From Asticcacaulis sp. AC460 (GTDB lineage Bacteria; Pseudomonadota; Alphaproteobacteria; Caulobacterales; Caulobacteraceae): a stretch of DNA of 64,000 bases. Both the position numbers and the translations under genes were made by a program. Positions 63,118 to 64,000 of the stretch are shown piece after piece. Within the stretch, counting starts at the first letter, position 1. Each line of letters starts with the position of its first letter. A model generated the notes under the pieces. That model saw only the letters and a program-made list of their open reading frames with translations, was not told the DNA's origin and ran no database searches. The stretch is taken from the NCBI RefSeq assembly GCF_000495795.1, contig NZ_AWGD01000030.1, forward strand, positions 17,470 through 81,469. Reading direction: 5' to 3'.

Positions 63118-63962
63118 CACCCGAAGATATCGATCATCTTGCCGCCACCCTGAAGACCCGGTCGGGTCTGATTTTGGGTTCCGACAAGACCTACCTGATC
63201 GAGTCGCGGCTGGCGCCGGTGGCCCGCCGTGAAGGGTTCGCCAATGTCTCGGCCCTGCTGACGGCGCTGCGCACCAAGCGCGACGAGAAGCTGATGACCA
63301 CGGTCACCGATGCGATGACCACCAACGAGACGTTCTTCTTCCGCGACAAGGTGCCGTTCGACCAGTTCAAGTCGGATGTGCTGCCGGCTCTGGCGCGCAG
63401 CCGCATCAATGGTGACATCAAGATCTGGTGTGCCGCCTGTTCGACCGGCCAGGAGCCCTACTCGCTGGCCATGATGATGGACGACATGCGGATGATCTAT
63501 CCGCGGGTTAATCTGGACATCCTGGCGACTGATATCTCTGATCGTTGTCTGGAAAAGGCCCAGTCGGGGCTGTACACCCAGTTCGAGGTCCAGCGCGGAT
63601 TGCCGATCCAGATGATGGTCAAGCACTTCGAGAAGATCGACGAGATGTGGCGGATTTCGCCCAAGATCCGTCAGTCGGTGCGGTTTAAAAAGCTGAATTT
63701 GCTGGAAGATCTGCGCATGATCGGCCGCATGGACGTGATCTATTGCCGCAATGTGCTGATCTATTTCGACCTGGAAACCAAGCGCAAGGTGCTTGAGCAG
63801 ATCGCCAACCTGCTGCCGGACGATGGGTATCTGTTCTTGGGCGCGGCCGAGACCGTGCTGGGGATCACCGACTCGTTCAAGCCGATGCCGGGGATGCGCG
63901 GGCTGTATATCAAAAACCAGTCGCAGACGACGGCGCGGCCGTTGCGGGTCGGCGCGGCGTAA
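63114..63962 (+). CDS. cheR: Chemotaxis protein methyltransferase CheR
   Basis: SAM-dependent methyltransferase acting on chemoreceptor glutamates. The 282-residue protein has the N-terminal helical domain, TTNETFFFRDKVPFDQF, SAM-binding WCAACSTGQEPYSLAMMM, and DVIYCRNVLIYFD. No C-terminal pentapeptide-binding insert is obvious beyond the normal fold. Last gene visible of cheAWYBR; the operon may continue beyond the window edge at 64000. Confidence 0.94.
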   Translation: MTPEDIDHLAATLKTRSGLILGSDKTYLIESRLAPVARREGFANVSALLTALRTKRDEKLMTTVTDAMTTNETFFFRDKVPFDQFKSDVLPALARSRINGDIKIWCAACSTGQEPYSLAMMMDDMRMIYPRVNLDILATDISDRCLEKAQSGLYTQFEVQRGLPIQMMVKHFEKIDEMWRISPKIRQSVRFKKLNLLEDLRMIGRMDVIYCRNVLIYFDLETKRKVLEQIANLLPDDGYLFLGAAETVLGITDSFKPMPGMRGLYIKNQSQTTARPLRVGAA

Positions 63963-64000
63963 GCGCCGGTTGGTTTGAGTTTGGAAAAAGCCCCGGAGCG

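Overview
The window is a GC-rich chromosomal segment from an alphaproteobacterium, most likely of the Caulobacterales (an Asticcacaulis- or Caulobacter-like genus). The genus is inferred from gene content, because no rRNA is present to test it. Supporting marks are a ChpT-type histidine phosphotransferase of the CckA-ChpT-CtrA relay, two sites matching the CtrA consensus TTAA-N7-TTAA, a MucR/Ros regulator, an RpoH with the QKKLFFNLRK box, many ATGA-coupled genes and small GC-rich intergenic palindromes. Nearly all sequence is coding. The many very long antisense frames are codon-bias shadows and were left out.

Layout. 1-6.1 kb: end of folE, two solo exbD/tolR paralogs flanking a reverse SPFH-protein operon, a structured RNA gene with a circularly permuted tRNA-like core (3212-3411, minus), rluD, a three-gene coupled minus operon ending in a 37-residue membrane protein, and thiD. 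6.1-12.1 kb: two paralogous small secreted proteins sharing an upstream operator-like motif, a trypsin-like protease, serC, purA and a degenerate receiver protein. 12.1-17.1 kb (minus): rpoH, folP and the mur genes murC, a 77-residue unknown and murB. 17.2-18.3 kb: parDE coupled to a cytochrome b561. 18.4-22.5 kb: an OmpA-domain cluster behind a CtrA box. It holds two BON-like/OmpA proteins, two homologous 31-residue membrane miniproteins, a proline-rich and an HhH membrane-anchored protein, a frameshifted OmpA gene and a fourth OmpA protein. This is the best candidate for an undescribed system.

22.5-34.9 kb is a branched-chain amino acid block: ilvD (minus), then promoter, leader peptide, attenuator, a free-standing IlvD C-terminal-domain protein, ilvC, ilvB/G, ilvM, ilvE, leuC, leuD and leuB. 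A secreted protein and an esterase lie between ilvD and this operon. 34.9-49.3 kb: yggU/yggT, tRNA-Ala(CGC), a lipoprotein hydrolase, an Na+/H+ antiporter, a soluble triple-PAS chemoreceptor ending in PilZ, a low-GC membrane protein, an FAD-linked dehydrogenase, a PAS protein, mucR, a DUF2336 protein, cysK, chpT, an SGNH hydrolase, a GNAT protein and an XRE-cupin regulator. 49.4-55.5 kb: type I restriction-modification (hsdM-hsdS-hsdR, minus). 55.7-58.0 kb: two unrecognised genes and an HNH endonuclease. 58.5-64.0 kb: a chemotaxis operon cheA-cheW-cheY-cheB-cheR.

Working together: the ilv/leu genes form a pathway block with a probable translation-coupled attenuator. ChpT, the CtrA boxes, MucR and RpoH are regulatory parts of the alphaproteobacterial cell-cycle and stress network, and the CtrA box ahead of the OmpA cluster suggests that this envelope module is cell-cycle timed. 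No CRISPR array, rRNA operon, insertion sequence transposase or prophage was seen.
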